Shown: piece by piece, positions 42,057 through 49,411 of the stretch
How the letters are laid out: each line of letters opens with the position of its first letter
Position numbering within the stretch: position 1 is the first letter of the stretch
Source of the DNA: an uncultured Prevotella sp.
GTDB taxonomy: Bacteria; Bacteroidota; Bacteroidia; Bacteroidales; Bacteroidaceae
Length of the DNA: 49,411 nucleotides
Assembly (NCBI GenBank): GCA_900315695.1
Contig: ONAE01000006.1
Location: forward strand, 1 to 49,411
Direction: 5' to 3'
Position numbers and translations under genes: made by a program
Notes under the pieces: model-generated
What the model was told of the DNA's origin: nothing
Databases searched by the model: none
Seen by the model: the letters and a program-made list of their open reading frames with translations, nothing else

Positions 42057-43082
42057 TTATTGGGCAATCCGGTCTTTCAGCGAGGGCGAATACCAAATGC
42101 CATCTCCCCCCTGTCCGTCATCATAGATCAGGTAGGCCATCAGCTCAGGATGTCGCTGCAACACCTCCTTAGCACCATCGAGCCCCATCACCATAAAAGA
42201 GGTGGCATAGGCATCAGCCACCATACAGCTCTTGGCCAGAACAGTGGCAGAAAGGATGTTATGCTGCACGGGATAGCCTGTATGCGGGTCGATGGTATGG
42301 GCATAACGTTTATTGCCCTTATAATAGAAGTTCCGGTAGTTGCCACTCGTGGCCATCGCGATATCGGTGACATTCAGGGTGGTCTGCAACTCATGGCCGA
42401 CATTCAGCGAATCTTCTGTGGGTTTGGTGACACCAATGCGCCAGGGAACCCGCTGAGGATTAACCCCCTGAGTGACTATCTCACCACCAATCTCCACCAT
42501 AAAGTTCTGGACCCCCCGTTTGCGCAGGAAGCGAGCCACCACATCCGTGCCATAGCCCTTGGCAATGGCTGAGCAGTCGAGCATCATCCGGGGATCAGCC
42601 TTTCTGACCTTTCCATTGACAAGCGACACCTTCTGATAGCCTACGATAGTCCTGAGACTATCCACCTGCCGGGGCGAGGGCATCTCACCATTCTTAAAGC
42701 CAAAGCCCCAGGCATTGACTAGCGGGGCCACCGTGATGTCGAAAGCACCCTTCGTCTCCTGCGAAATCTTCATCGCCTGCTGGAAGACATCGAGGAACAT
42801 CTGATCGGGCTCAACAGACTGGTTGTTGTTGATGGCGGAAATGACTGACGCCTGATTGAAAGGAGAGAGAGAACGATCCACCTTCATCAACTCGGCCTTG
42901 ATGGAGGCATTCATATCCGAATCGCACTGATAAGTAACATGATAGGTGGTGCCAAAGATGAAATCAGCGCTCTGTTGATAAGGCATCGTATGCTGCTGAC
43001 GGATGATCAGCACTGTTCCGACTATCAACAACACCAGAAAAGGCAGTTGCCACAGGAGCCGTTTCTTCTGAGAGGTATCCAT
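42057..43082 (-). CDS. apbE: FAD:protein FMN transferase
   Basis: A 341-residue ApbE-family flavinyltransferase that attaches FMN to Thr residues of proteins such as NqrB/NqrC and RnfG. It has an N-terminal membrane anchor (LPFLVLLIVGTVLIIRQQ), FGTTYHVTYQCDSD, DRSLSPFNQASVISAINNNQ, TVAPLVNAWGFGFKNGEM, and the Mg/FAD region in MLDCSAIAKGYGTDVVARFL and HTIDPHTGYPVQHNIL. It acts on the periplasmic side. It lies 1 nt from DUF6048. The target proteins are not in the window. Confidence 0.93.
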   Translation of the reverse strand: MDTSQKKRLLWQLPFLVLLIVGTVLIIRQQHTMPYQQSADFIFGTTYHVTYQCDSDMNASIKAELMKVDRSLSPFNQASVISAINNNQSVEPDQMFLDVFQQAMKISQETKGAFDITVAPLVNAWGFGFKNGEMPSPRQVDSLRTIVGYQKVSLVNGKVRKADPRMMLDCSAIAKGYGTDVVARFLRKRGVQNFMVEIGGEIVTQGVNPQRVPWRIGVTKPTEDSLNVGHELQTTLNVTDIAMATSGNYRNFYYKGNKRYAHTIDPHTGYPVQHNILSATVLAKSCMVADAYATSFMVMGLDGAKEVLQRHPELMAYLIYDDGQGGDGIWYSPSLKDRIAQ

Positions 43083-43083
43083 A

Positions 43084-43773
43084 TCAGATATCTATGATGA
43101 CATTAAACGTGGCGTCGAATTTGCTGATGTCGTTGATACCATAGCCAGGGACATACCATGTTTTTCCGAAGTCACCATCCTTGTGAAAGAGACGGATTTT
43201 ATAGCGCGCGCTCCAGCCCAGATGCAAAGGTCCCACGAGCTTGACATCGAGTGCTATCAGCGCCTCCATCCAGTGCATGTTACAGGGGGCATCCTGGACG
43301 TTATAGTCCGACTCCCAGTTCCAGGTGGGATCCATGAGTCCAGGCCGTGAGAGGTTCGCCTTATAAGAGGTATAGGCATAGCGCAGACCAGCATAGAGCC
43401 GGTTGTCACCATGCTTGTTTTTCAGCATGTTCCTGTCGATACCCACCTTGAAATAGGGTGCAGAGGTCTTGTATCGGATCTTGGTGACCTCATCTTCGCA
43501 ATCAGCCCTACCATAACCAAACTCAACCACAGGGAACCATTCGTCGTGGAGGTTCAGGCGAAGTCCAGCTTCATACTGTCCCCGATCTCCGAACAAAGCC
43601 ATTCCGGCTCCCACCATATCGAACGATACGGAGAAACCACGAAACACCGGGATAGAGTCTTTCTGCAGAGCGAAGAACTTCAGCTGTGCCGAAGCAGGTG
43701 CAGCCGTCAACACCAGAAGCAGACTAATGATCGTTGCTCGTATAGAGGTAGAAATGAGTCGTCGTATCGTCAT
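43084..43773 (-). CDS. DUF6048 family protein
   Basis: A 229-residue exported protein of a Bacteroidetes-only family. The N-terminus is a signal peptide (LISTSIRATIISLLLVLTAA, cleavage near PASA). The mature part alternates short polar and aromatic strands (RGFSVSFDMVGAGMALFGDR, VVEFGYGRADCEDEVTKIRY, LYAGLRYAYTSYKANLSR), which fits an outer-membrane beta-barrel. The function is unknown to me. It overlaps the DUF6452 gene by 50 nt; the two families are usual neighbours. Confidence 0.8.
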   Translation of the reverse strand: MTIRRLISTSIRATIISLLLVLTAAPASAQLKFFALQKDSIPVFRGFSVSFDMVGAGMALFGDRGQYEAGLRLNLHDEWFPVVEFGYGRADCEDEVTKIRYKTSAPYFKVGIDRNMLKNKHGDNRLYAGLRYAYTSYKANLSRPGLMDPTWNWESDYNVQDAPCNMHWMEALIALDVKLVGPLHLGWSARYKIRLFHKDGDFGKTWYVPGYGINDISKFDATFNVIIDI

Positions 43774-44206
43774 AATTCACTTTTGAGTTTTTAATGACTA
43801 TTGAATCGATGGCATGCTTCGTACAGCGGACACCCGTCAGTTCATGAAAGAACTCCGCCTTACACTCCAGAGACTCGAAGTGGGGATAGTCTTCCTTCTG
43901 AACCCACACCGTATCCGTCTCATCAAAACCACTTTCGTTGGTGAAATGGAAATAGAGCACATCCTCCGGATGAGACTGACTGATCGGCAACGCAAAACCC
44001 GATGTCTCGACACTTTTGTTCAGGAGGATCGTATCTTTGCCCTCCTTGGTCTTTGAAGTGACAGTCAGCGTGTCCTGAAGTATGAGCAGCTCACCATCTT
44101 TGTCATAGATGTTGTAGTAGGTCGCCACCACATTCTTGTTAGGACATTCAATGGACGTGCAGGAGGCGACAAACGCCACACTCAATAACAGGAGCCACTT
44201 TTTCAT
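43724..44206 (-). CDS. DUF6452 family lipoprotein
   Basis: A 160-residue protein with a lipoprotein signal (MKKWLLLLSVAFVASCTSIE, Cys16). The mature domain has CPNKNVVATYYNIYDKDGEL, an Ig-like beta pattern and three further Cys in the C-terminal half (one in SLECKAEF, one in GVRCTKHA). The family is restricted to Bacteroidetes and has no known function. The 3' end overlaps DUF6048 by 50 nt and the 5' end overlaps the GT2 gene by 4 nt, so the genes are co-translated. Confidence 0.8.
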   Translation of the reverse strand: MKKWLLLLSVAFVASCTSIECPNKNVVATYYNIYDKDGELLILQDTLTVTSKTKEGKDTILLNKSVETSGFALPISQSHPEDVLYFHFTNESGFDETDTVWVQKEDYPHFESLECKAEFFHELTGVRCTKHAIDSIVIKNSKVNYDDTTTHFYLYTSNDH

Positions 44207-45159
44207 ATGGTTTCTTCTATCTGATAATCATTACGACCACTCGACGAACGACTGATGAGGTCGCCCAGGAATCCTGTCAGGAACAGCTGAGTACCGATCA
44301 TCATCATGGTCAGAGCGATATAGAAATAAGGAGAGTCTGTCACCAGGCGCTGCGGGATGTGATGAGCCAGACACCAGAGTTTATCGGCGCCTATCCAGAA
44401 GGCAGCCACAAAACCGATGAAGAACATGATGGTGCCTAAGAAACCAAACACATGCATCGGCTTTTTGCCAAACGTGGAGAGGAACCAGAGCGTCAGCAGG
44501 TCGAGATAACCGTTCACAAAGCGGTTCAGGCCCATGAACTTCGACGAGCCATACTTACGGGCCTGATGCTGCACCACCTTCTCGCCGATCTTATCGAAAC
44601 CGGCGTTCTTGGCCAGATAAGGGATATAACGATGCATCTCGCCATACACCTCGATATTCTTCACCACAGCCTTGCGATACGCCTTTAGACCGCAGTTGAA
44701 GTCGTGCAGGTTCTTGATGCCGCTGATCTTTCGGGCAGTGGCATTGAAGAGCTTCGTGGGGATGGTCTTGGAGATGGGGTCATACCGCTTCTGCTTATAT
44801 CCCGACACGAGGTCATAACCCTCATCTTTGATCATATGGTAAAGACCGGGGATCTCATCGGGAGAATCCTGCAGGTCGGCATCCATCGTTATCACCACAT
44901 CACCCTGAGCCTGTTCGAACCCACAATACAAGGCAGGGCTCTTGCCATAGTTACGACGGAACTTGATGCCCTTCACCACTTCGGGCTGCTGCTTTTTCAG
45001 CTCACAGATAATCTCCCACGAGCGATCGGTAGAGCCATCATTGATGAAGATCACTTCGTAAGTGAAGTGGTTCTCCTTCATCACCCGCTTTATCCAGGCA
45101 TAGAGTTCTGGAATCGACTCATCCTCATTATAAAGAGGTATAACAACTGATATATCCAT
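44203..45159 (-). CDS. Polyprenyl-phosphate glycosyltransferase (GT2, DPM1/GtrB-like)
   Basis: A 318-residue GT2 enzyme with two C-terminal membrane helices. The GT-A part reads DISVVIPLYNEDESIPELYA, VIFINDGSTDRSWEIICELK and VITMDADLQDSPDEIPGLYH (DxD metal site). The helices include MHVFGFLGTIMFFIGFVAAF and FYIALTMMMIGTQLFLTGFL. Such enzymes make polyprenyl-phosphate-linked sugars used for periplasmic glycosylation or lipid A/O-antigen modification. Sugar unknown. It is downstream of DUF4199 by 5 nt. Confidence 0.87.
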   Translation of the reverse strand: MDISVVIPLYNEDESIPELYAWIKRVMKENHFTYEVIFINDGSTDRSWEIICELKKQQPEVVKGIKFRRNYGKSPALYCGFEQAQGDVVITMDADLQDSPDEIPGLYHMIKDEGYDLVSGYKQKRYDPISKTIPTKLFNATARKISGIKNLHDFNCGLKAYRKAVVKNIEVYGEMHRYIPYLAKNAGFDKIGEKVVQHQARKYGSSKFMGLNRFVNGYLDLLTLWFLSTFGKKPMHVFGFLGTIMFFIGFVAAFWIGADKLWCLAHHIPQRLVTDSPYFYIALTMMMIGTQLFLTGFLGDLISRSSSGRNDYQIEETI

Positions 45160-45164
45160 TACTT

Positions 45165-45719
45165 TTAGTCCTTCAATTCTTCATTCTTCAACACTGTGCG
45201 CTGCATGATCAGGCTGATGGGCACACCCAGGATGAAGCCCAATGAGATATTCACCGTCAGCATATCAAGCGCATAGTCGATGGGGCGGATCTGCGACATC
45301 TGCCTCAGACTCTCATTCATCATCTCAGTCATCCCATACTGTCGCATCGTCTGTTGCGCCTCATCAGAGGTCAGCACCTTCGACATCTGACTCATCAGGA
45401 ATCCATGATCCATGAATGCCAGATAGACATAGATGGCAACAGCGAAGAGCACACCTGCATAGAAAAACACAAAGACGGTATAGGCATAACCTCGACGGAA
45501 AGAGATGAGCCCCTCGCGCGCATAATCACGGAATTTGCGCAGTCGGCCACCCACGAAAAAGGGGGTGTAGAATATCAGCATCGCAGCAGCCATACCCATC
45601 AGCTGATTAGTCATTCCTATGACATATAAGGTGGATGTGAACATCCAAAGAAGGGCGAGCAAAGCACCGTCCTGACGGGCAAAAGCCTTTAATTGTACAT
45701 ATTCGTGTGACGTTATCAT
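45165..45719 (-). CDS. DUF4199 family membrane protein
   Basis: A 184-residue protein with four hydrophobic helices, among them LLALLWMFTSTLYVIGMT, YTVFVFFYAGVLFAVAIYVY and LDMLTVNISLGFILGVPISL, and the RKFRDYAREGLISFRRGYAY segment found in DUF4199. The function is unknown; the family is common in Bacteroidetes next to a GT2 gene, as here. First gene of the operon running down to the Crp-family regulator. Confidence 0.85.
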   Translation of the reverse strand: MITSHEYVQLKAFARQDGALLALLWMFTSTLYVIGMTNQLMGMAAAMLIFYTPFFVGGRLRKFRDYAREGLISFRRGYAYTVFVFFYAGVLFAVAIYVYLAFMDHGFLMSQMSKVLTSDEAQQTMRQYGMTEMMNESLRQMSQIRPIDYALDMLTVNISLGFILGVPISLIMQRTVLKNEELKD

Positions 45720-45744
45720 TTTAACAATTATCTAATTCAAGGTG

Positions 45745-45752
45745 CAAAATTA
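45745..45752 (-). promoter_or_regulatory. Promoter box TAATTTTG for the DUF4199 operon
   Basis: A TAnnTTTG match 25 nt before the ATG at 45719; the -33 position is unclear. It diverges from the SRP RNA promoter. Confidence 0.55.
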
Positions 45753-45848
45753 CGCATTTTCCCGCATATATCATGGGGTTTGACTCAAAAAATCGTTAAA
45801 ATCAGCAAACTTTTCACTTTTCACTTCTCTCATCTCATATTTTTGTTG

Positions 45849-45856
45849 TACCTTTG
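45849..45856 (+). promoter_or_regulatory. Promoter box TACCTTTG for the SRP RNA
   Basis: A consensus box just upstream of the SRP RNA; no clear TTTG 19-20 nt before it. A CGATTT/AAATCG stem (within 45856-45882) lies at the start of the predicted transcript. Confidence 0.65.
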
Positions 45857-45883
45857 CAGCCGATTTTAAAGAAATCGACTGCA

Positions 45884-45984
45884 AAGACATGGGCGAGTCC
45901 TGTACGGCCAGCTCCCTCGGAATCCCCCAGGGTGGGAACGCAGCAAGGGTACTTGGTTGTAGCGGCGCGATACAGTAAGCTTCA
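45884..45984 (+). ncRNA. ffs: Signal recognition particle RNA (4.5S, small bacterial type)
   Basis: The Ffh-binding tip is recognisable as CCCCCAGGGTGGGAACGCAG followed by CAAGG, with a GGGA tetraloop and the conserved asymmetric AGCA side. Outer stem CTGTA (45900-45904) pairs with TACAG (45971-45975). The RNA assembles with Ffh to target membrane proteins. A strong terminator follows directly. The exact 5' end is uncertain and may start near 45861. Confidence 0.88.
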
Positions 45985-46017
45985 AAAAAGAGGGTGTTAT
46001 GCACCCTCTTTTTTTTT
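45985..46017. terminator. Bidirectional terminator between SRP RNA and the aldose-epimerase gene
   Basis: Stem AAGAGGGTG/CACCCTCTT with a 5-nt loop. A run of nine or more T follows on the plus strand and six T on the minus strand, so it ends both ffs and the convergent gene. Confidence 0.92.
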
Positions 46018-46022
46018 CCCAA

Positions 46023-46898
46023 TTATTTGATGATAATCTCATACTTCGACATGAACGAGGCTCCGGGGAGGAGGTGGTTCATCAGGGGTTTGTCTTTGAA
46101 TTCTCCCTTGAAACCACGCGGATCACCAATACCATACCAAGGTTCAATGCAGACAAAAGGTGCCTGTTTGTCGTAAGGACTCCAGAAGGCAATCACTGGG
46201 GTGCGGAAAGTCACTGTCACCTCAGGCTCTCCTGCTTTATTCAGTAGTTCTGCACGATGCAACTGACACTTATGGATCTTGATGGAGTCGTTACGCCAGG
46301 TGTTGTTAGAGAACTCCATCAGTCCGTTCTCTGCCTCCACGAAAGGCACCTCATCCATGTCGTGCGAGCCATCGAGGTAACTATGAAGCGCATCCATCGG
46401 CTCTTCATTATCAAGACGGATACGACCACTCTGACTCTCACCTGGTTTCATATCCGGGATGTTGAAGGCAGGATGACCGCCTATCTGGAAGTGGATCTCA
46501 CGGGTATCGGTGTTGTGGACATGCCAGATAACACTGATCTTATTGGCATCGAGCACATAGCTGACACTAAGAGTGAAGTCATAGGGATAGACTTTCTTCG
46601 TCGCTTCCGAGGATTCCAGCACGAAGGTCACCTTACGCGGACTCTGGGCAATGAGCTTAAACTCAGAATCGCGGGCGAAACCATGACGTGGCAGATGGTA
46701 TTCCTTTCCATCCACACGATAGGTCTCATCGTTCACACTGCAGACAATGGGGAAGAGGATGGGCGAACGACGGTTCCAATACTTCGGATCAGCCTGCCAC
46801 AGATATTCCTTACCACTGGCATCCTTGATGCTCTGGAGCTCTGCTCCTTTCTCCGATACAACAACGGAGAGTTGTTCGTTTTTCAGTTCTACCATCAT
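46023..46898 (-). CDS. Aldose 1-epimerase-like protein (YeaD/LacX group)
   Basis: A 291-residue galactose-mutarotase-fold protein. Conserved parts are LWQADPKYWNRRSPILFPIV, HLPRHGFARDSEFKLIAQSP with the active-site His, WHVHNTDTREIHFQIGGHPA with the second His, and CIEPWYGIGDPRGFKG with the catalytic Glu region. It interconverts anomers of free sugars or sugar phosphates; the exact sugar is not known. Two tandem ATG codons can start it. It has its own promoter (46916-46946) and a shared terminator. Confidence 0.9.
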   Translation of the reverse strand: MMVELKNEQLSVVVSEKGAELQSIKDASGKEYLWQADPKYWNRRSPILFPIVCSVNDETYRVDGKEYHLPRHGFARDSEFKLIAQSPRKVTFVLESSEATKKVYPYDFTLSVSYVLDANKISVIWHVHNTDTREIHFQIGGHPAFNIPDMKPGESQSGRIRLDNEEPMDALHSYLDGSHDMDEVPFVEAENGLMEFSNNTWRNDSIKIHKCQLHRAELLNKAGEPEVTVTFRTPVIAFWSPYDKQAPFVCIEPWYGIGDPRGFKGEFKDKPLMNHLLPGASFMSKYEIIIK

Positions 46899-46915
46899 AG
46901 CTAGCTATTTTTGAG

Positions 46916-46946
46916 CAAAGATATAAACTATTTGCCAATTAGCAAG
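46916..46946 (-). promoter_or_regulatory. Promoter of the aldose-epimerase-like gene
   Basis: Minus strand CTTG (46946-46943), 19 nt, TATCTTTG (46923-46916), 17 nt before the ATG. Confidence 0.72.
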
Positions 46947-46974
46947 GGATTGATGCCAAACCTTAACAATAATT

Positions 46975-47011
46975 AAAGCCCCCGAAACACATCACATGGT
47001 TCGAGGGCTTT
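46975..47011 (-). terminator. Terminator after the GH3 gene
   Basis: Minus strand stem AAAGCCCTCGAA/TTTCGGGGGCTTT (one wobble) with a CCATGTGATGTG-type loop, followed by an AT-rich stretch. It lies about 35 nt after the stop. Confidence 0.75.
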
Positions 47012-47045
47012 GGCAAAACCTGCAGAACATTTAAACCTCAATCTA

Positions 47046-49186
47046 TTACCTCTGCACAGTTTTGGAACTAAGCATGAATCGAATATTATTCTTGGTTGGC
47101 GCCGACGAGTTGTTGACTGTTACCACAAACTCTCCTGGCTCTGCGGTCCAGTCGCCAGTCTTCTCATCATAGAAGCTCAGGGCAGAGCGATCGATGGTGA
47201 AATCGACCTGCTGTGTCTCACCAGGAGCAAGACTGACTTTCTTGAAGCCCTTCAGTTCCTTGACAGGACGTGGCTGGGATGACTTGGAGTCGCTGATATA
47301 TAATTGCAAGACCTCTGCACCAGCTACAGAGCCCGTGTTCCTGACATCAACGGTGACCGTCAGTTTGCCATCAGCAGTCATCTCGCGTTTGTCTGCACGA
47401 AGATTACTGATCTCGAAGGTGGTATAACTCATGCCATAGCCGAAGGGGAAGAGGGGTTTGATGTTCTGTTTGTCAGTCCAACGATAACCCACGAAGAGAT
47501 CCTCCTTGTAAGTCTCGTCGATGATCTGTTGTCCCTCACGCCAAGTGCCAGGATAGCTGCCTGTGGCATGGGCCCCACAATCCTCCAGACGGGCATACCA
47601 GGTGAAAGGCAGCTTGCCTGAGGGGTTCACATCGCCTGCCAGTACACTGGCCAGAGCCTCACCAGCCTCAGAGCCGATAAACCAGCCCTGCACGATGGCA
47701 GGCACCTTCTCTACCCAAGGCATGGCCACAGCATTACCAGAGATGTTGACATACACCAGATTGGGATTGGCCTTGACCAGTGCCTCTACCAGCTGATCCT
47801 GTCCATAGGGTAAGCCATAAGCCTTGCGATCATGGCCTTCGCAATCCTGATAATCGCTCTTGTTCAGACCACCGATGAAGATCACGACATCCGCATCCTT
47901 GGCCTTTGTGACAGCCTCAGTCGTCAGTTCCTCAGCACTCCGCAAGTCATATAAGCTGCGCCCCACGGTAACACCATTATAACTCTGAACGGTATCGCCG
48001 ACATAACCTCTGGCGAAGTCAACCTCAGCATCAGCAAAGCGTGCCTTGATGCCATCAAGCGGCAGAATCTCCTTCTGAACCTTCAGCGAAGACGAGCCTC
48101 CGCCAACAGTCATCATCTTAATGGCATTCTCACCAACAACGAGAATACGCTTGGCATTTTTCACAGGAAGCGCCGCGCGATCATTCTTCAGCAGAACGAT
48201 ACCCTCCTGCGCAATCTTCAGGGCTGCCTCATAGTGAGATTCAGAACAAAGGAAGCCGAAGGGACGCTGACATTTCATCGTGGTACGATAGAACAGACGC
48301 AGTACACGACGCACCTTCTCATCCAGCTCCTTCGTGGAATACTTGCCTTCCTGGATCAGTCGCTTATAGGCCAAAGCCAGATAGTAACGATCGTAGGCAT
48401 TGGTGGCTCCCATTGTGAGGCCATCTGTCCAAGAGCCGAATTCCAGATCGAGCCCGTTTGTGATGGCCTCTTCCGTATTGTGACAGCCGCCCCAGTCGGA
48501 GATCACCACCCCATCGAAGCCCCAGTCGTGTTTCAGAATCTTGTTGAGTAATAGGGCATTATGGCAATTGTGTTGGTTTTGATAGAGATTGTAGGCGCCC
48601 ATGATAGCCCATGCCCCACCCTCCTGCACAGCAGCCTTGAAGGCAGGCAGATAGATTTCATGAAGAGCACGATCGCTGACGATGACATTCACCTGATGAC
48701 GGTATACCACCATTCTGGAAGCCAACCAGGGATCCTCGCCCATATATTCGAAGTTGCGGCCATTCAGCGGGGTGCGGTTGATGTTCACGCCAGGACCCAG
48801 CATGACATGCTTGCCACGATAGAGGGCCTCTTCGCCCAGGCTCTCACCATAGAGCTTGGAGAGACAAGGATTCCAGGTGGCAGTCAGACAGGTAAGAGCC
48901 GGGAAAGCCACACAGGAGTCGTTGGTCTGACCAGCCTGCTCCCACTCATCCCAAAGCACATCGGGACGTACGCCATGAGGTCCATCGTCGGTCCACAGAT
49001 CAGGGAATCCCAGACGTTTCACACCAGGACTTGAGAACTTAGACTGCGCGTGGATAACGGCAATCTTCTCATCGAGCGTCATACGGCTCAATGCGTCGTC
49101 TACTCATCGAGATAGACAGGCAACGACTGTGCCTGCGACGAAACTGTTGCCCCAAACAGGAGTACTGACATGAAAATCTTCTTCAT
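47046..49186 (-). pseudogene. GH3 beta-glucosidase with frameshift near the signal peptide
   Basis: From about 49110 down to 47046 the frame encodes a nearly complete GH3 glycosidase: SRMTLDEKIAVIHAQSKFSS, GPGVNINRTPLNGRNFEYMG, the nucleophile Asp in GFDGVVISDWGGCHNTEEAI, an (alpha/beta) sandwich domain (VVIFIGGLNKSDYQDCEGHD) and a C-terminal FnIII-like domain (NTGSVAGAEVLQLYISDS). Upstream, an ATG at 49186 begins a signal peptide, MKKIFMSVLLFGATVSSQAQ, then SLPVYLDE and a TAG. In the other frame VDDALSRMTLDEK continues. A deletion of 3n+1 bases thus separates export signal and enzyme. Either a recent pseudogene or a sequence error; an internal start would give an unexported enzyme. Next to GH16, it suggests beta-glucan use. 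Confidence 0.82.
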
Positions 49187-49195
49187 TACTTTGTC

Positions 49196-49321
49196 TTATT
49201 TTATTTGTCTTACTACAATTTGTCCATTCTGGATGTATATTCCTTTTTTATTTGTCGGCTGCACCATTCGGCCTTGCAAGTCGTATATACACCGTTGGCA
49301 CATCGGTAAGCTGTTTCATTA
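49196..49321 (-). other. YDLQGR-type C-terminal tail, in frame after the GH16 stop codons
   Basis: After GH16 ends (FQKK, TAA, TGA), the same frame continues as NSLPMCQRCIYDLQGRMVQP and KKGIYIQNGQIVVRQIK before TAA at 49196. This is the short C-terminal tail (YDLQGR ... KGIYI.NG) common on secreted Bacteroidales proteins. It is either a tail cut off by stop mutations or the remains of another gene. Confidence 0.6.
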
Positions 49322-49411
49322 CTTTTTCTGGAATACACGTACGTAATCCACTTCCATGGTCACCGGCAGGGCACTCTCATCGACACCCTTATAGCCGCCC
49401 CAGTCACCACC
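49319..49411 (-). CDS. GH16 glycoside hydrolase, C-terminal end, cut by window edge
   Basis: The last 30 codons read GGDWGGYKGVDESALPVTME then VDYVRVFQKK and a stop. The GG-D-W/G start and the VDYVRV(Y/F)Q ending are the hallmark of GH16 laminarinase/licheninase enzymes that cut beta-1,3(4)-glucans. The catalytic EIDxxE motif is outside the window. It is upstream of the GH3 gene on the same strand, a usual pairing for mixed-linkage beta-glucan or laminarin breakdown. Confidence 0.85.
   Translation of the reverse strand, partial: GGDWGGYKGVDESALPVTMEVDYVRVFQKK

Noticed and set aside
45771-46022. 83-codon minus-strand open frame
   Set aside because: It is antisense to the SRP RNA and its terminator; the match to the RNA is much stronger.

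Overview
The window looks like a chromosome segment from a member of the Bacteroidales, most likely a Prevotella-type genome (Prevotellaceae). The supports are repeated TAnnTTTG promoter boxes with an upstream TTG/TTTG, DUF6048, DUF6452 and DUF4199 genes, a RecF-DUF721 pair, a 'YDLQGR' C-terminal tail, and protein families typical of that group. The genus is an inference from style, not from a marker gene.

Layout. 1-2.3 kb: 5' part of an Fe/Mn superoxide dismutase at the edge, a decayed REP-type (Y1/HUH) transposase, and a plus-strand sugar aminotransferase lacking its N-terminus. 2.3-4.3 kb: a secreted beta-helix protein with its own promoter. 4.4-29.8 kb: one long minus-strand capsule/exopolysaccharide operon read from a clear promoter at 29792-29822: wzc-like, wza-like, rfbC, a cytidylyltransferase carrying a 12-G tract, a HAD/nucleotidyltransferase fusion, DegT aminotransferase, ATP-grasp ligase, SDR, Wzx flippase, GT2, LicD, a cytidylyltransferase/Gfo-Idh fusion, class V aminotransferase, a second LicD, a Wzy-like EpsG protein, GT4, then the UDP-L-FucNAc set fnlA-fnlB-fnlC, wbuB-like GT4, SDR, a WecA/WbpL-like initiating transferase and wbuC. 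This is a complete Wzx/Wzy-type assembly line with an L-FucNAc module at the 3' end and a probable CDP-activated phospho-substituent module in the middle.

29.8-49.4 kb is mostly core genome: SulP transporter; Ala-rich lipoprotein; xth, ribH, TPR protein; divergent recF-DUF721; an operon of M3 peptidase, dCMP deaminase, S41 protease and 5-formyl-THF cyclo-ligase; an operon of DUF4199, GT2, DUF6452, DUF6048, apbE and Crp/Fnr regulator; the SRP RNA; an aldose 1-epimerase-like gene; and a beta-glucan-type glycosidase pair (GH3, frameshifted near its signal peptide; GH16, cut by the window edge).

The most interesting signals are: (i) the G12 tract inside a capsule cytidylyltransferase, a candidate phase-variation switch; (ii) the LicD/aminotransferase/cytidylyltransferase-oxidoreductase cassette, which may make and transfer an unknown CDP-linked group, with the oxidoreductase domain lacking the usual EKP lysine; (iii) truncated gene stubs still coupled to rfbC and to the HAD/nucleotidyltransferase gene, plus a 51-bp relic of the latter, marking module-exchange scars; (iv) a 198-bp hairpin-rich repeat present twice with a compensatory base change, and a 29-bp palindromic repeat that also sits in frame inside a protein gene; (v) three genes with a promoter box only 4-5 nt before the ATG. 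No CRISPR array, tRNA or rRNA was seen.
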